Assembly (NCBI GenBank): GCA_964036665.1
Contig: OZ038532.1
Location: 14,340,537 to 14,404,536 of the forward strand
DNA from: Gordius sp. MW1
Lineage: Eukaryota > Nematomorpha > Gordioida > Gordea > Gordiidae
DNA length: 64,000 nt
Reading direction: 5' to 3'
The notes beneath the pieces were generated by a model, which saw nothing but the letters and a program-made list of their open reading frames with translations, did not search any database and was not told where the DNA came from. Made by a program: the position numbers and the translations under genes. Below, piece by piece: positions 11,223 through 25,025 of the stretch; position 1 is the stretch's first letter; every line of letters begins with the position of its first letter.

Positions 11223-14200
11223 TTGTCTTTTGTCAAAATGAATAGTTCTGGCAGCTTAAAACCTCTTTTCGGAAGTAAATCGAGGATAATAGGATTCTCA
11301 AATTGGCTTACTTTTATATATTTTTTCATGCTCTTTCACATAGAAAAGAAAAAAATAAATATTTTTACCTCAAAATTTTTCACATATTTTTCTTTGAACC
11401 GTATTCATCAGATGAAAGTTGTCGTTTTCAGACGTGGTTTATATGATCCCAAGTAAAAATTTATCAGAATCTGAAAACTATTACTTTGAAAACATGATCG
11501 CATAGAGCCATTTTCAAAAATTAAGCATCACGTTGCGATACAACAAACTAATCGCAACAATAAAACGTTGTCTTTTGTCAAAATGATAGTTCTCGCAGCA
11601 TAAAACCTCTTTTCGGAAGTCAATCGAGGATAATAGGATTCTCAAATTGGCTTACTTTTATATGTTTTTTCATGCTCATTCACATAGAATCGAAAAAAAT
11701 AAATATTTTTACCTCAAAATTTTTCACATATTTTTCTTTGAACCGTATTCATCCGATGAAAGTTGTCGTTTTCAGACGTGGTTTCTATGATCCCAAGTAA
11801 AAATTTATCAGAATCTAAAAACTATTACTTTGAAATCATAATCGCATAGAGCAGTTTTCAAAAATTCAGCACTCACGTTGCGATACAACAAACTAATCAC
11901 AACAATAGAACGTTGTCTTTTGTCAAAATGAATAGTTGTGGCAGCTTAAAACCTCTTTTCGGAAGTAAATCGAGGATAATAGGATTCTCAAATTGGCTTA
12001 CTTTTATATATTTTTTCATGCTCTTTCACATAGAATTGAAAAAATTGAATATTTTTACCTCAAAATTTTTCACATATTTTTCTTTGAACCGTATTCATCC
12101 GATGAAAGTTGTCGTTTTCAGACGTGGTTTCTATGATCCCAAGTAAAAATTTATCAGAATCAGAGAAATGTTACTTTGAAATCATGATCGCATAGTGCAT
12201 TTTTGAAAAATTAAACACTCACGTTGCGATATAACAAACTAATCGCAACAATAAAACGTTGTCTTTTGTCAAAATGAATAGTTCTGGCAGCTTAAAACCT
12301 CTTTTCGGAAGTAAATCGAGGATAATAGGATTCTCAAATTGGCTTACTTTTATATATTTTTTCATGCACTTTCACATAGAATCGAAAAAAATAAATATTT
12401 TTACCTCAAAAATTTTCACATATTTTTCTTTCAACCGTATGCATCCGATGAAAGTTGTCGTTTTCAGGACGTGATTTCTATGATCCCAAGTAAAAATTTA
12501 TCAGAATCTAAAAACTATTACTTTGAAATCATAATCGCATAGAGCAGTTTTCAAAAATTCAGCACTCACGTTGCGATACAACAAACTAATCACAACAATA
12601 GAACGTTGTCTTTTGTCAAAATGAATAGTTCTGGCAGCTTAAAACCTCTTTTCGGAAGTAAATCGAGGATAATAGGATTCTCAAATTGGCTTACTTTTAT
12701 ATATTTTTTCATGCTCTTTCACATAGAATTGAAAAAATTGAATATTTTTACCTCAAAATTTTTCACATATTTTTCTTTGAACCGTATTCATCCGATGAAA
12801 GTTGTCGTTTTCAGACGTGGTTTCTATGATCCCAAGTAAAAATTTATCAGAATCAGAGAAATGTTACTTTGAAATCATGATCGCATAGTGCATTTTTGAA
12901 AAATTAAACACTCACGTTGCGATATAACAAACTAATCGCAACAATAAAACGTTCTCTTTTGTCAAAATGAATAGTTCTGGCAGCTTAAAACCTCTTTTCG
13001 GAAGTAAATCGAGGATAATAGGATTCTCAAATTGGCTTACTTTTATATATTTTTTCATGCACTTTCACATAGAATCGAAAAAAATAAATATTTTTACCTC
13101 AAAAATTTTCACATATATTTCTTTCAACCGTATGCATCCGATGAAAGTTGTCGTTTTCAGACGTGGTTTCGATGATAAAAAGTAAAAATTTATCAGAATC
13201 AGAGAAATTTTACTTTGAAATCATGATCGCATAGAGCCAATTTCAAAAATTAAGCATCACGTTGCGATACAACAAAATAATCGCAACAATAAAACGTTGT
13301 CTTTTGTCAAAATGATAGTTCTCGCAGCTTAAAACCTCTTTTCGGAAGTAAATCGAGGATAATAGGATTCTCAAATTGGCTTACTTTTATATATTTTTTC
13401 ATGCTCTTTCACATAGAATTGAAAAAAATTAATATTTTTACCTCAAAATTTTTCACATATTTTTCTTTGAACCGTATTCATCAGATGAAAGTTGTCGTTT
13501 TCAGACGTGGTTTCTATGATCCCAAGTAAAAATTTATCAGAATCTGAAAACTATTACTTTGAAATCATGATCGCATAGAGCCATTTTCAAAAATTAAGCA
13601 TCACGTTGCGATACAACAAACTAATCGCAACAATAAAACGTTGTCTTTTGTCAAAATGATAGTTCTCGCAGCTTAAAACCTCTTTTCGGAAGTCAATCGA
13701 GAATAATAGGATTCTATTGGCTTACTTTTATATATTTTTTCATGCTCTTTCACATAGAATCGAAAAAAATAAATATTTTTACCTCAAAATTTTTCACATA
13801 CTTTTCTTTGAACCGTATTCATCCGATGAAAGTTGTCGTTTTCAGACGTGGTTTCTATGATCCCAAGTAAAAATTTATCAGAATCTAAAAACTATTACTT
13901 TGAAATCATAATCGTATAGAGCAGTTTTCAAAAATTCAGCACTCACGTTGCGATACAACAAACTAATCGCAACAATAAAACGTTGTCTTTTGTCAAAATG
14001 AATAGTTCTGGCAGCTTAAAACCTCTTTTCGGAAGTAAATCGAGGATAATAGGATTCTCAAATTGGCTTACTTTTATATATTTTTTCATGCTCTTTCCCA
14101 TAGAATCGAAAAAAATAAATATTTTTACCTCAAAAATTTTCACATATTTTTCTTTCAACCGTATGCATCCGATGAAAGTTGTCGTTTTCAGACGTGGTTT

Positions 14201-16392
14201 CGATGATAAAAAGTAAAAATTTATCAGAATCAGAAAACTATTACTTTAAAATCATGATCGCATAGTGCATATTTGAAAAATTAAGCACTCACGTTGCGAT
14301 ACAACAAACTAATCGCAACAATAAAACGTTGTCTTTTGTCAAAATGATAGTTCTCTCAGATTAAAACCTCTTTTCGGAAGTCAATCGAGGATAATAGGAT
14401 TCTCAAATTGGCTTACTTTTATATATTTTTTCATGCTCTTTCACATAGAATTGAGAAAAATAAATATTCTACCTCAAAATTTTTCACATATTTTTCTTTG
14501 AACCGTATTCATCCGATGAAAGTTGTCGTTTTCAGACGTGGTTTCTATGATCCCAAGTAAAAATTTATCAGAATCAGAGAAATGTTACTTTGAAATCATG
14601 ATCGCATAGTGCATTTTTGAAAAATTAAACACTCACGTTGCGATACAACAAACTAATCGCGACAATAAAACGTTGTCTTTTGTCAAAATGAATAGTTCTG
14701 GCAGCTTAAAACCTCTTTTCGGAAGTAAATCGAGGATAATAGGATTCTCAAATTGGCTTACTTTTATATATTTTTTCATGCTCTTTCACATAGAATTGAA
14801 AAAAATAAATATTTTTACCTCAAAATTTTTCACATATTTTTCTTTGAACCGTATTCATCAGATGAAAGTTGTCGTTTTCAGACGTGGTTTCTATGATCCC
14901 AAGTAAAAATTTATCAGAATCTGAAAACTATTACTTTGAAATCATGATCGCATAGAGCCATTTTCAAAAATTAAGCATCACGTTGCGATACAACAAACTA
15001 ATCGCAACAATAAAACGTTGTCTTTTGTCAAAATGATAGTTCTCGCAGCTTAAAACCTCTTTTTGAAAGTCAATCGAGGATAATAGGATTCTCAAATTGG
15101 CTTACTTTTATATATTTTTTCATGCTCTTTCACATAGAATCGAAAAAAATAAATATTTTTACCTCAAAATTTTTCACATATTTTTCTTTGAACCGTATGC
15201 ATCCGATGAAAGTTGTCGTTTTCAGACTTAGTTTCGATGATAAAAAGTAAAAATTTATCAGAATCAGAAAACTATTACTTAAAAATCATGATCGCATAGT
15301 GCATATTTGAAAAATTAAGCACTCACGTTGCGATACAACAAACTAATCGCAACAATAAAACGTTGTCTTTTGTCAAAATGATAGTTCTCGCAGCTTAAAA
15401 CCTCTTTTCGGAAGTCAATCGAGGATAATAGGATTCTCAAATTGGCTTACTTTTATATATTTTTTCATGCTTCACATAGAATTGAAAAAAATAAATATTC
15501 TACCTCAAAATTTTTCACATATTTTTCTTTGAACCGTATTCATCCGATGAAAGTTGTCGTTTTCAGACGTGGTTTCTATGATCCCAAGTAAAAATTTATC
15601 AGAATCAGAGAAATGTTACTTTGAAATCATGATCGCATAGTGCATTTTTGAAAAATTAAACACTCACGTTGCGATACAACAAACTAATCGCGACAATAAA
15701 ACGTTGTCTTTTGTCAAAATGAATAGTTCTAGCAGCTTAAAACCTCTTTTCGGAAGTAAATCGAGGATAATAGGATTCTCAAATTGGCTTACTTTTATAT
15801 ATTTTTTTATGCTCTTTCACATAGAATAGAAAAAAAAAATATTTTTACCTCAAAATTTTTCACATGTTTTTCTTTGAACCGTATTCATCAGATGAAAGTT
15901 GTCGTTTTCAGACGTGATTTCTATGATCCCAAGTAAAAATTTATCAGAATCTGAAAACTATTACTTTGAAATCATGATCGCATAGAGCCATTTTCAAAAA
16001 TTAAGCATCACGTTGCGATACAACAAACTAATCGCAACAATAAAACGTTGTCTTTTGTCAAAATGATAGTTCTCGCAGCTTAAAACCTCTTTTCGGAAGT
16101 AAATCGAGGATAATAGGATTCTCAAATTGGCTTACTTTTATATGTTTTTTCATGCTCTTTCACATAAAATCGAAAAAAATAAATATTTTTACCTCAAAAT
16201 TTTTCACATATTTTTCTTTGAACCGTATTCATCCGATGAAAGTTGTCGTTTTCAGACGTGGTTTCTATGATTCCAAGTAAAAATTTATCAGAATCTAAAA
16301 ACTATTACTTTGAAATCATAATAGCATAGAGCAGTTTTCAAAAATTCAGCACTCACGTTGCGATACAACAAACTAATCACAACAATAGAACG
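11223..16392. repeat. Block later copied at 21.9-25.6 kb (10.69-kb offset)
   Basis: A series of units here reappears downstream with matching variants. Units at 12339, 12606 and 12952 match 23025, 23292 and 23638 (offset 10686). Units at 13943 and 14673 match 24622 and 25351 (offset 10679 and 10678). The change from 10686 to 10679 is explained by a 7-bp deletion near 24211 in the downstream copy. The 13943 onward portion also recurs at 19115 onward (offset 5172). Diagnostic strings include CGCAGCATAAAACC with CATGCTCATTC near 11590-11690, also seen near 17107 (offset 5516, 16 units). No gene is seen. Confidence 0.85.
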
Positions 16393-19101
16393 TTGTCTTT
16401 TGTCAAAATGAATAGTTCTGGCAGCTTAAAACCTCTTTTCGGAAGTAAATCGAGGATAATAGGATTCTCAAATTGGCTTACTTTTATATATTTTTTCATG
16501 CTCTTTAACATAGAATTGAAAAAATTAAATATTTTTACCTCAAAATTTTTCACATATTTTTCTTTGAACCGTATTTATCCGATGAAAGTTGTCGTTTTCA
16601 GACGTGGTTTCTATGATCCCAAGTAAAAATTTATCAGAATCAAAGAAATGTTACTTTGAAATCATGATCGCATAGTGCATTTTTGAAAAATTAAACACTC
16701 ACGTTGCGATACAACAAACTAATCGCGACAATAAAACGTTGTCTTTTGTCAAAATGAATAGTTCTGGCAGCTTAAAACCTCTTTTCGGAAGTAAATCGAG
16801 GATAATAGGATTCTCAAATTGGCTTACTTTTATATATTTTTTCATGCTCTTTCAGATAGAATAGAAAAAAATAAATATTTTTACCTCAAAATTTTTCACA
16901 TATTTTTCTTTGAACCGTATTCATCAGATGAAAGTTGTCGTTTTCAGACGTGGTTTCTATGATCCCAAGTAAAAATTTATCAGAATCTGAAAACTATTAC
17001 TTTGAAATCATGATCGCATAGAGCCATTTTCAAAAATTAAGCATCACGTTGCGATACAACAAACTGATCGCAACAATAAAACGTTGTCTTTTGTCAAAAT
17101 GATAGTTCTCGCAGCATAAAACCTCTTTTCGGAAGTCAATCGAGGATAATAGGATTCTCAAATTGGCTTACTTTTATATGTTTTTTCATGCTCATTCACA
17201 TAGAATCGAAAAAAATAAATATTTTTACCTCAAAATTTTTCACATATTTTTCTTTGAACCGTATTCATCCGATGAAAGTTGTCGTTTTCAGACGTGGTTT
17301 CTATGATCCCAAGTAAAAATTTATCAGAATCTAAAAACTATTACTTTGAAATCATAATCGCATAGAGCAGTTTTCAAAAATTCAGCACTCACGTTGCGAT
17401 ACAACAAACTAATCACAACAATAGAACGTTGTCTTTTCAAAATGAATAGTTCTGGCAGCTTAAAACCTCTTTTCGGAAGTAAATCGAGGATAATAGGATT
17501 CTCAAATTGGCTTACTTTTATATATTTTTTCATGCTCTTTCACATAGAATTGAAAAAATTGAATATTTTTACCTCAAAATTTTTCACATATTTTTCTTTG
17601 AACCGTATTCATCCGATGAAAGTTGTCGTTTTCAGGACGTGGTTTCTATGATCCCAAGTAAAAATTTATCAGAATCAGAGAAATGTTACTTTGAAATCAT
17701 GATCGCATAGTGCAGTTTTGAAAAATTAAACACTCACGTTGCGATATAACAAACTAATCGCAACAATAAAACGTTGTCTTTTGTCAAAATGAATAGTTCT
17801 GGCAGCTTAAAACCTCTTTTCGGAAGTAAATCGAGGATAATAGGATTCTCAAATTGGCTTACTTTTATATATTTTTTCATGCTCTTTCACATAGAATTGA
17901 AAAAATTAAATATTTTTACCTCAAAATTTTTCACATATTTTTCTTTGAACCGTATTTATCCGATGAAAGTTGTCGTTTTCAGACGTGGTTTCTATGATCC
18001 CAAGTAAAAATTTATCAGAATCAAAGAAATGTTACTTTGAAATCATGATCGCATAGTGCATTTTTGAAAAATTAAACACTCACGTTGCGATACAACAAAC
18101 TAATCGCGACAATAAAACGTTGTCTTTTGTCAAAATGAATAGTTCTGGCAGCTTAAAACCTCTTTTCGGAAGTAAATCGAGGATAATAGGATTCTCAAAT
18201 TGGCTTACTTTTATATATTTTTTCATGCTCTTTCAGATAGAATAGAAAAAAATAAATATTTTTACCTCAAAATTTTTCACATATTTTTCTTTGAACCGTA
18301 TTCATCAGATGAAAGTTGTCGTTTTCAGACGTGGTTTCTATGATCCCAAGTAAAAATTTATCAGAATCTGAAAACTATTACTTTGAAATCATGATCGCAT
18401 AGAGCCATTTTCAAAAATTAAGCATCACGTTGCGATACAACAAACTGATCGCAACAATAAAACGTTGTCTTTTGTCAAAATGATAGTTCTCGCAGCATAA
18501 AACCTCTTTTCGGAAGTCAATCGAGGATAATAGGATTCTCAAATTGGCTTACTTTTATATGTTTTTTCATGCTCATTCACATAGAATCGAAAAAAATAAA
18601 TATTTTTACCTCAAAATTTTTCACATATTTTTCTTTGAACCGTATTCATCCGATGAAAGTTGTCGTTTTCAGACGTGGTTTCTATGATCCCAAGTAAAAA
18701 TTTATCAGAATCTAAAAACTATTACTTTGAAATCATAATCGCATAGAGCAGTTTTCAAAAATTCAGCACTCACGTTGCGATACAACAAACTAATCACAAC
18801 AATAGAACGTTGTCTTTTCAAAATGAATAGTTCTGGCAGCTTAAAACCTCTTTTCGGAAGTAAATCGAGGATAATAGGATTCTCAAATTGGCTTACTTTT
18901 ATATATTTTTTCATGCTCTTTCACATAGAATTGAAAAAATTGAATATTTTTACCTCAAAATTTTTCACATATTTTTCTTTGAACCGTATTCATCCGATGA
19001 AAGTTGTCGTTTTCAGGACGTGGTTTCTATGATCCCAAGTAAAAATTTATCAGAATCAGAGAAATGTTACTTTGAAATCATGATCGCATAGTGCATTTTT
19101 G
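16393..19101. repeat. 4-monomer tandem duplication, 1381-bp offset
   Basis: Units at 16393, 17324-17394 and 17507 are followed by equivalents at 17774, 18705-18775 and 18888, each 1381 bp downstream. The order is preserved: an AAATTAAAT unit with TATTTATCCG, then TTTCAGATAGAATAG, then CGCAGCATAAAACC with CATGCTCATTC, then the short GTTGTCTTTTCAAAATG unit with CAGGACGTGG. The GTTGTCTTTTCAAAATG junction, two bases short, is shared by both copies and by the later copy near 22600. The second copy ends at the chimeric joint at 19102-19108. Confidence 0.9.
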
Positions 19102-19108
19102 AAAAATT
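19102..19108. other. Chimeric joint (unequal-exchange breakpoint)
   Basis: Left of this point the sequence reads CATAGTGCATTTTTG, matching the type normally followed by AAAAATTAAACACTC (compare 22881-22905). Right of it the sequence reads TTCAGCACTCACG with GATACAAC, matching the CATAGAGCAGTTTTC type near 13917-13945. The switch must lie within the shared AAAAATT. The joint sits exactly where the 4-mer duplication on the left meets the second copy of the 13.94-kb block on the right. I did not see this hybrid string elsewhere. Confidence 0.85.
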
Positions 19109-22100
19109 CAGCACTCACGTTGCGATACAACAAACTAATCGCAACAATAAAACGTTGTCTTTTGTCAAAATGAATAGTTCTGGCAGCTTAAAACCTCTTT
19201 TCGGAAGTAAATCGAGGATAATAGGATTCTCAAATTGGCTTACTTTTATATATTTTTTCATGCTCTTTCCCATAGAATCGAAAAAAATAAATATTTTTAC
19301 CTCAAAAATTTTCACATATTTTTCTTTCAACCGTATGCATCCGATGAAAGTTGTCGTTTTCAGACGTGGTTTCGATGATAAAAAGTAAAAATTTATCAGA
19401 ATCAGAAAACTATTACTTTAAAATCATGATCGCATAGTGCATATTTGAAAAATTAAGCACTCACGTTGCGATACAACAAACTAATCGCAACAATAAAACG
19501 TTGTCTTTTGTCAAAATGATAGTTCTCTCAGATTAAAACCTCTTTTCGGAAGTCAATCGAGGATAATAGGATTCTCAAATTGGCTTACTTTTATATATTT
19601 TTTCATGCTCTTTCACATAGAATTGAGAAAAATAAATATTCTACCTCAAAATTTTTCACATATTTTTCTTTGAACCGTATTCATCCGATGAAAGTTGTCG
19701 TTTTCAGACGTGGTTTCTATGATCCCAAGTAAAAATTTATCAGAATCAGAGAAATGTTACTTTGAAATCATGATCGCATAGTGCATTTTTGAAAAATTAA
19801 ACACTCACGTTGCGATACAACAAACTAATCGCGACAATAAAACGTTGTCTTTTGTCAAAATGAATAGTTCTGGCAGCTTAAAACCTCTTTTCGGAAGTAA
19901 ATCGAGGATAATAGGATTCTCAAATTGGCTTACTTTTATATATTTTTTCATGCTCTTTCACATAGAATTGAAAAAAATAAATATTTTTACCTCAAAATTT
20001 TTCACATATTTTTCTTTGAACCGTAATCATCAGATGAAAGTTGTCGTTTTCAGACGTGGTTTCTATGATCCCAAGTAAAAATTTATCAGAATCTGAAAAC
20101 TATTACTTTGAAATCATGATCGCATAGAGCCATTTTCAAAAATTAAGCATCACGTTGCGATACAACAAACTAATCGCAACAATAAAACGTTGTCTTTTGT
20201 CAAAATGATAGTTCTCGCAGCTTAAACCTCTTTTTGAAAGTCAATCGAGGATAATAGGATTCTCAAATTGGCTTACTTTTATACATTTTTTCATGCTCTT
20301 TCACATAGAATCGAAAAAAATAAATATTTTTACCTCAAAATTTTTCACATATTTTTCTTTGAACCGTATGCATCCGATGAAAGTTGTCGTTTTCAGACTT
20401 AGTTTCGATGATAAAAAGTAAAAATTTATCAGAATCAGAAAACTATTACTTAAAAATCATGATCGCATAGTGCATATTTGAAAAATTAAGCACTCACGTT
20501 GCGATACAACAAACTAATCGCAACAATAAAACGTTGTCTTTTGTCAAAATGATAGTTCTCGCAGCTTAAAACCTCTTTTCGGAAGTCAATCGAGGATAAT
20601 AGGATTCTCAAATTGGCTTACTTTTATATATTTTTTCATGCTTCACATAGAATTGAAAAAAATAAATATTCTACCTCAAAATTTTTCACATATTTTTCTT
20701 TGAACCGTATTCATCCGATGAAAGTTGTCGTTTTCAGACGTGGTTTCTATGATCCCAAGTAAAAATTTATCAGAATCAGAGAAATGTTACTTTGAAATCA
20801 TGATCGCATAGTGCATTTTTGAAAAATTAAACACTCACGTTGCGATACAACAAACTAATCGCGACAATAAAACGTTGTCTTTTGTCAAAATGAATAGTTC
20901 TGGCAGCTTAAAACCTCTTTTCGGAAGTAAATCGAGGATAATAGGATTCTCAAATTGGCTTACTTTTATATATTTTTTTATGCTCTTTCACATAGAATAG
21001 AAAAAAAAAATATTTTTACCTCAAAATTTTTCACATGTTTTTCTTTGAACCGTATTCATCAGATGAAAGTTGTCGTTTTCAGACGTGATTTCTATGATCC
21101 CAAGTAAAAATTTATCAGAATCTGAAAACTATTACTTTGAAATCATGATCGCATAGAGCCATTTTCAAAAATTAAGCATCACGTTGCGATACAACAAACT
21201 AATCGCAACAATAAAACGTTGTCTTTTGTCAAAATGATAGTTCTCGCAGCTTAAAACCTCTTTTCGGAAGTAAATCGAGGATAATAGGATTCTCAAATTG
21301 GCTTACTTTTATATGTTTTTTCATGCTCTTTCACATAAAATCGAAAAAAATAAATATTTTTACCTCAAAATTTTTCACATATTTTTCTTTGAACCGTATT
21401 CATCCGATGAAAGTTGTCGTTTTCAGACGTGGTTTCTATGATTCCAAGTAAAAATTTATCAGAATCTAAAAACTATTACTTTGAAATCATAATAGCATAG
21501 AGCAGTTTTCAAAAATTCAGCACTCACGTTGCGATACAACAAACTAATCACAACAATGGAACGTTGTCTTTTGTCAAAATGAATAGTTCTGGCAGCTTAA
21601 AACCTCTTTTCGGAAGTAAATCGAGGATAATAGGATTCTCAAATTGGCTTACTTTTATATATTTTTTCATGCTCTTTCACATAGAATTGAAAAAATTAAA
21701 TATTTTTACCTCAAAATTTTTCACATATTTTTCTTTGAACCGTATTTATCCGATGAAAGTTGTCGTTTTCAGACGTGGTTTCTATGATCCCAAGTAAAAA
21801 TTTATCAGAATCAAAGAAATGTTACTTTGAAATCATGATCGCATAGTGCATTTTTGAAAAATTAAACACTCACGTTGCGATACAACAAACTAATCGCGAC
21901 AATAAAACGTTGTCTTTTGTCAAAATGAATAGTTCTGGCAGCTTAAAACCTCTTTTCGGAAGTAAATCGAGGATAATAAGATTCTCAAATTGGCTTACTT
22001 TTATATATTTTTTCATGCTCTTTCAGATAGAATAGAAAAAAATAAATATTTTTACCTCAAAATTTTTCACATATTTTTCTTTGAACCGTATTCATCAGAT

Positions 22101-25025
22101 GAAAGTTGTCGTTTTCAGACGTGGTTTCTATGATCCCAAGTAAAAATTTATCAGAATCTGAAAACTATTACTTTGAAATCATGATCGCATAGAGCCATTT
22201 TCAAAAATTAAGCATCACGTTGCGATACAACAAACTGATCGCAACAATAAAACGTTGTCTTTTGTCAAAATGATAGTTCTCGCAGCATAAAACCTCTTTT
22301 CGGAAGTCAATCGAGGATAATAGGATTCTCAAATTGGCTAACTTTTATATGTTTTTTCATGCTCATTCACATAGAATCGAAAAAAATAAATATTTTTACC
22401 TCAAAATTTTTCACATATTTTTCTTTGAACCGTATTCATCCGATGAAAGTTGTCGTTTTCAGACGTGGTTTCTATGATCCCAAGTAAAAATTTATCAGAA
22501 TCTAAAAACTATTACTTTGAAATCATAATCGCATAGAGCAGTTTTCAAAAATTCAGCACTCACGTTGCGATACAACAAACTAATCACAACAATAGAACGT
22601 TGTCTTTTCAAAATGAATAGTTCTGGCAGCTTAAAACCTCTTTTCGGAAGTAAATCGAGGATAATAGGATTCTCAAATTGGCTTACTTTTATATATTTTT
22701 TCATGCTCTTTCACATAGAATTGAAAAAATTGAATATTTTTACCTCAAAATTTTTCACATATTTTTCTTTGAACCGTATTCATCCGATGAAAGTTGTCGT
22801 TTTCAGGACGTGGTTTCTGTGATCCCAAGTAAAAATTTATCAGAATCAGAGAAATGTTACTTTGAAATCATGATCGCATAGTGCATTTTTGAAAAATTAA
22901 ACACTCACGTTGCGATATAACAAACTAATCGCAACAATAAAACGTTGTCTTTTGTCAAAATGAATAGTTCTGGCAGCTTAAAACCTCTTTTCGGAAGTAA
23001 ATCGAGGATAATAGGATTCTCAAATTGGCTTACTTTTATATATTTTTTCATGCACTTTCACATAGAATCGAAAAAAATAAATATTTTTACCTCAAAAATT
23101 TTCACATATTTTTCTTTCAACCGTATGCATCCGATGAAAGTTGTCGTTTTCAGGACGTGGTTTCTATGATCCCAAGTAAAAATTTATCAGAATCTAAAAA
23201 CTATTACTTTGAAATCATAATCGCATAGAGCAGTTTTCAAAAATTCAGCACTCACGTTGCGATACAACAAACTAATCACAACAATAGAACGTTGTCTTTT
23301 GTCAAAATGAATAGTTCTGGCAGCTTAAAACCTCTTTTCGGAAGTAAATCGAGGATAATAGGATTCTCAAATTGGCTTACTTTTATATATTTTTTCATGC
23401 TCTTTCACATAGAATGGAAAAAATTGAATATTTTTACCTCAAAATTTTTCACATATTTTTCTTTGAACCGTATTCATCCGATGAAAGTTGTCGTTTTCAG
23501 ACGTGGTTTCTATGATCCCAAGTAAAAATTTATCAGAATCAGAGAAATGTTACTTTGAAATCATGATCGCATAGTGCATTTTTGAAAAATTAAACACTCA
23601 CGTTGCGATATAACAAACTAATCGCAACAATAAAACGTTGTCTTTTGTCAAAATGAATAGTTCTGGCAGCTTAAAACCTCTTTTCGGAAGTAAATCGAGG
23701 ATAATAGAATTCTCAAATTGGCTTACTTTTATATATTTTTTCATGCACTTTCACATAGAATCGAAAAAAATAAATATTTTTACCTCAAAAATTTTCACAT
23801 ATTTTTCTTTCAACCGTATGCATCCGATGAAAGTTGTCGTTTTCAGACGTGGTTTCGATGATAAAAAGTAAAAATTTATCAGAATCAGAGAAATGTTACT
23901 TTGAAATCATGATCGCATAGAGCCATTTTCAAAAATTAAGCATCACGTTGCGATACAACAAACTAATCGCAACAATAAAACGTTGTCTTTTGTCAAAATG
24001 ATAGTTCTCGCAGCTTAAAACCTCTTTTCGGAAGTAAATCGAGGATAATAGGATTCTCAAATTGGCTTACTTTTATATATTTTTTCATGCTCTTTCACAT
24101 AGAATTGAAAAAAATTAATATTTTTACCTCAAAATTTTTCACATATTTTTCTTTGAACCGTATTCATCAGATGAAAGTTGTCGTTTTCAGACGTGGTTTC
24201 TATGATCCCAATTTATCAGAATCTGAAAACTATTACTTTGAAATCATGATCGCATAGAGCCATTTTCAAAAATAAAGCATCACGTTGCGATACAACAAAC
24301 TAATCGCAACAATAAAACGTTGTCTTTTGTCAAAATGATAGTTCTCGCAGCTTAAAACCTCTTTTCGGAAGTCAATCGAGGATAATAGGATTCTATTGGC
24401 TTACTTTTATATATTTTTTCATGCTCTTTCACATAGAATCGAAAAAAATAAATATTTTTACCTCAAAATTTTTCACATACTTTTCTTTGAACCGTATTCA
24501 TCCGATGAAAGTTGTCGTTTTCAGACGTGGTTTATATGATCCCAAGTAAAAATTTATCAGAATCTAAAAACTATTACTTTGAAATCATAATCGTATAGAG
24601 CAGTTTTCAAAAATTCAGCACTCACGTTGCGATACAACAAACTAATCGCAACAATAAAACGTTGTCTTTTGTCAAAATGAATAGTTCTGGCAGCTTAAAA
24701 CCTCTTTTCGGAAGTAAATCGAGGATAATAGGATTCTCAAATTGGCTTACTTTTATATATTTTTTCATGCTCTTTCCCATAGAATCGAAAAAAATAAATA
24801 TTTTTACCTCAAAAATTTTCACATATTTTTCTTTCAACCGTATGCATCCGATGAAAGCTGTCGTTTTCAGACGTGGTTTCGATGATAAAAAGTAAAAATT
24901 TATCAGAATCAGAAAACTATTACTTTAAAATCATGATCGCATAGTGCATATTTGAAAAATTAAGCACTCACGTTGCGATACAACAAACTAATCGCAACAA
25001 TAAAACGTTGTCTTTTGTCAAAATG
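19109..25025. repeat. Second copy of the 12-17.7 kb blocks (15-mer and 31-mer offsets)
   Basis: From 19115 to about 22880 the units repeat 13943-17710 at 5171-5172 bp. They include the rare CTTTTTGAAAGTC (15059 and 20228), CATGCTTCACATAG (15469 and 20638), CAGACTTAGTTTCG and TGATTCCAAG variants. From about 22.88 to 24.9 kb the units instead repeat 12.2-14.2 kb at about 10.68 kb. Private changes are few: CGTAATCATC at 20024, ATACATTTTT at 20282, AATAAGATTC near 21976, GAATGG at 23413 and GAAAGCTGTCG at 24853. The low number of private changes indicates recent duplication. Confidence 0.88.
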
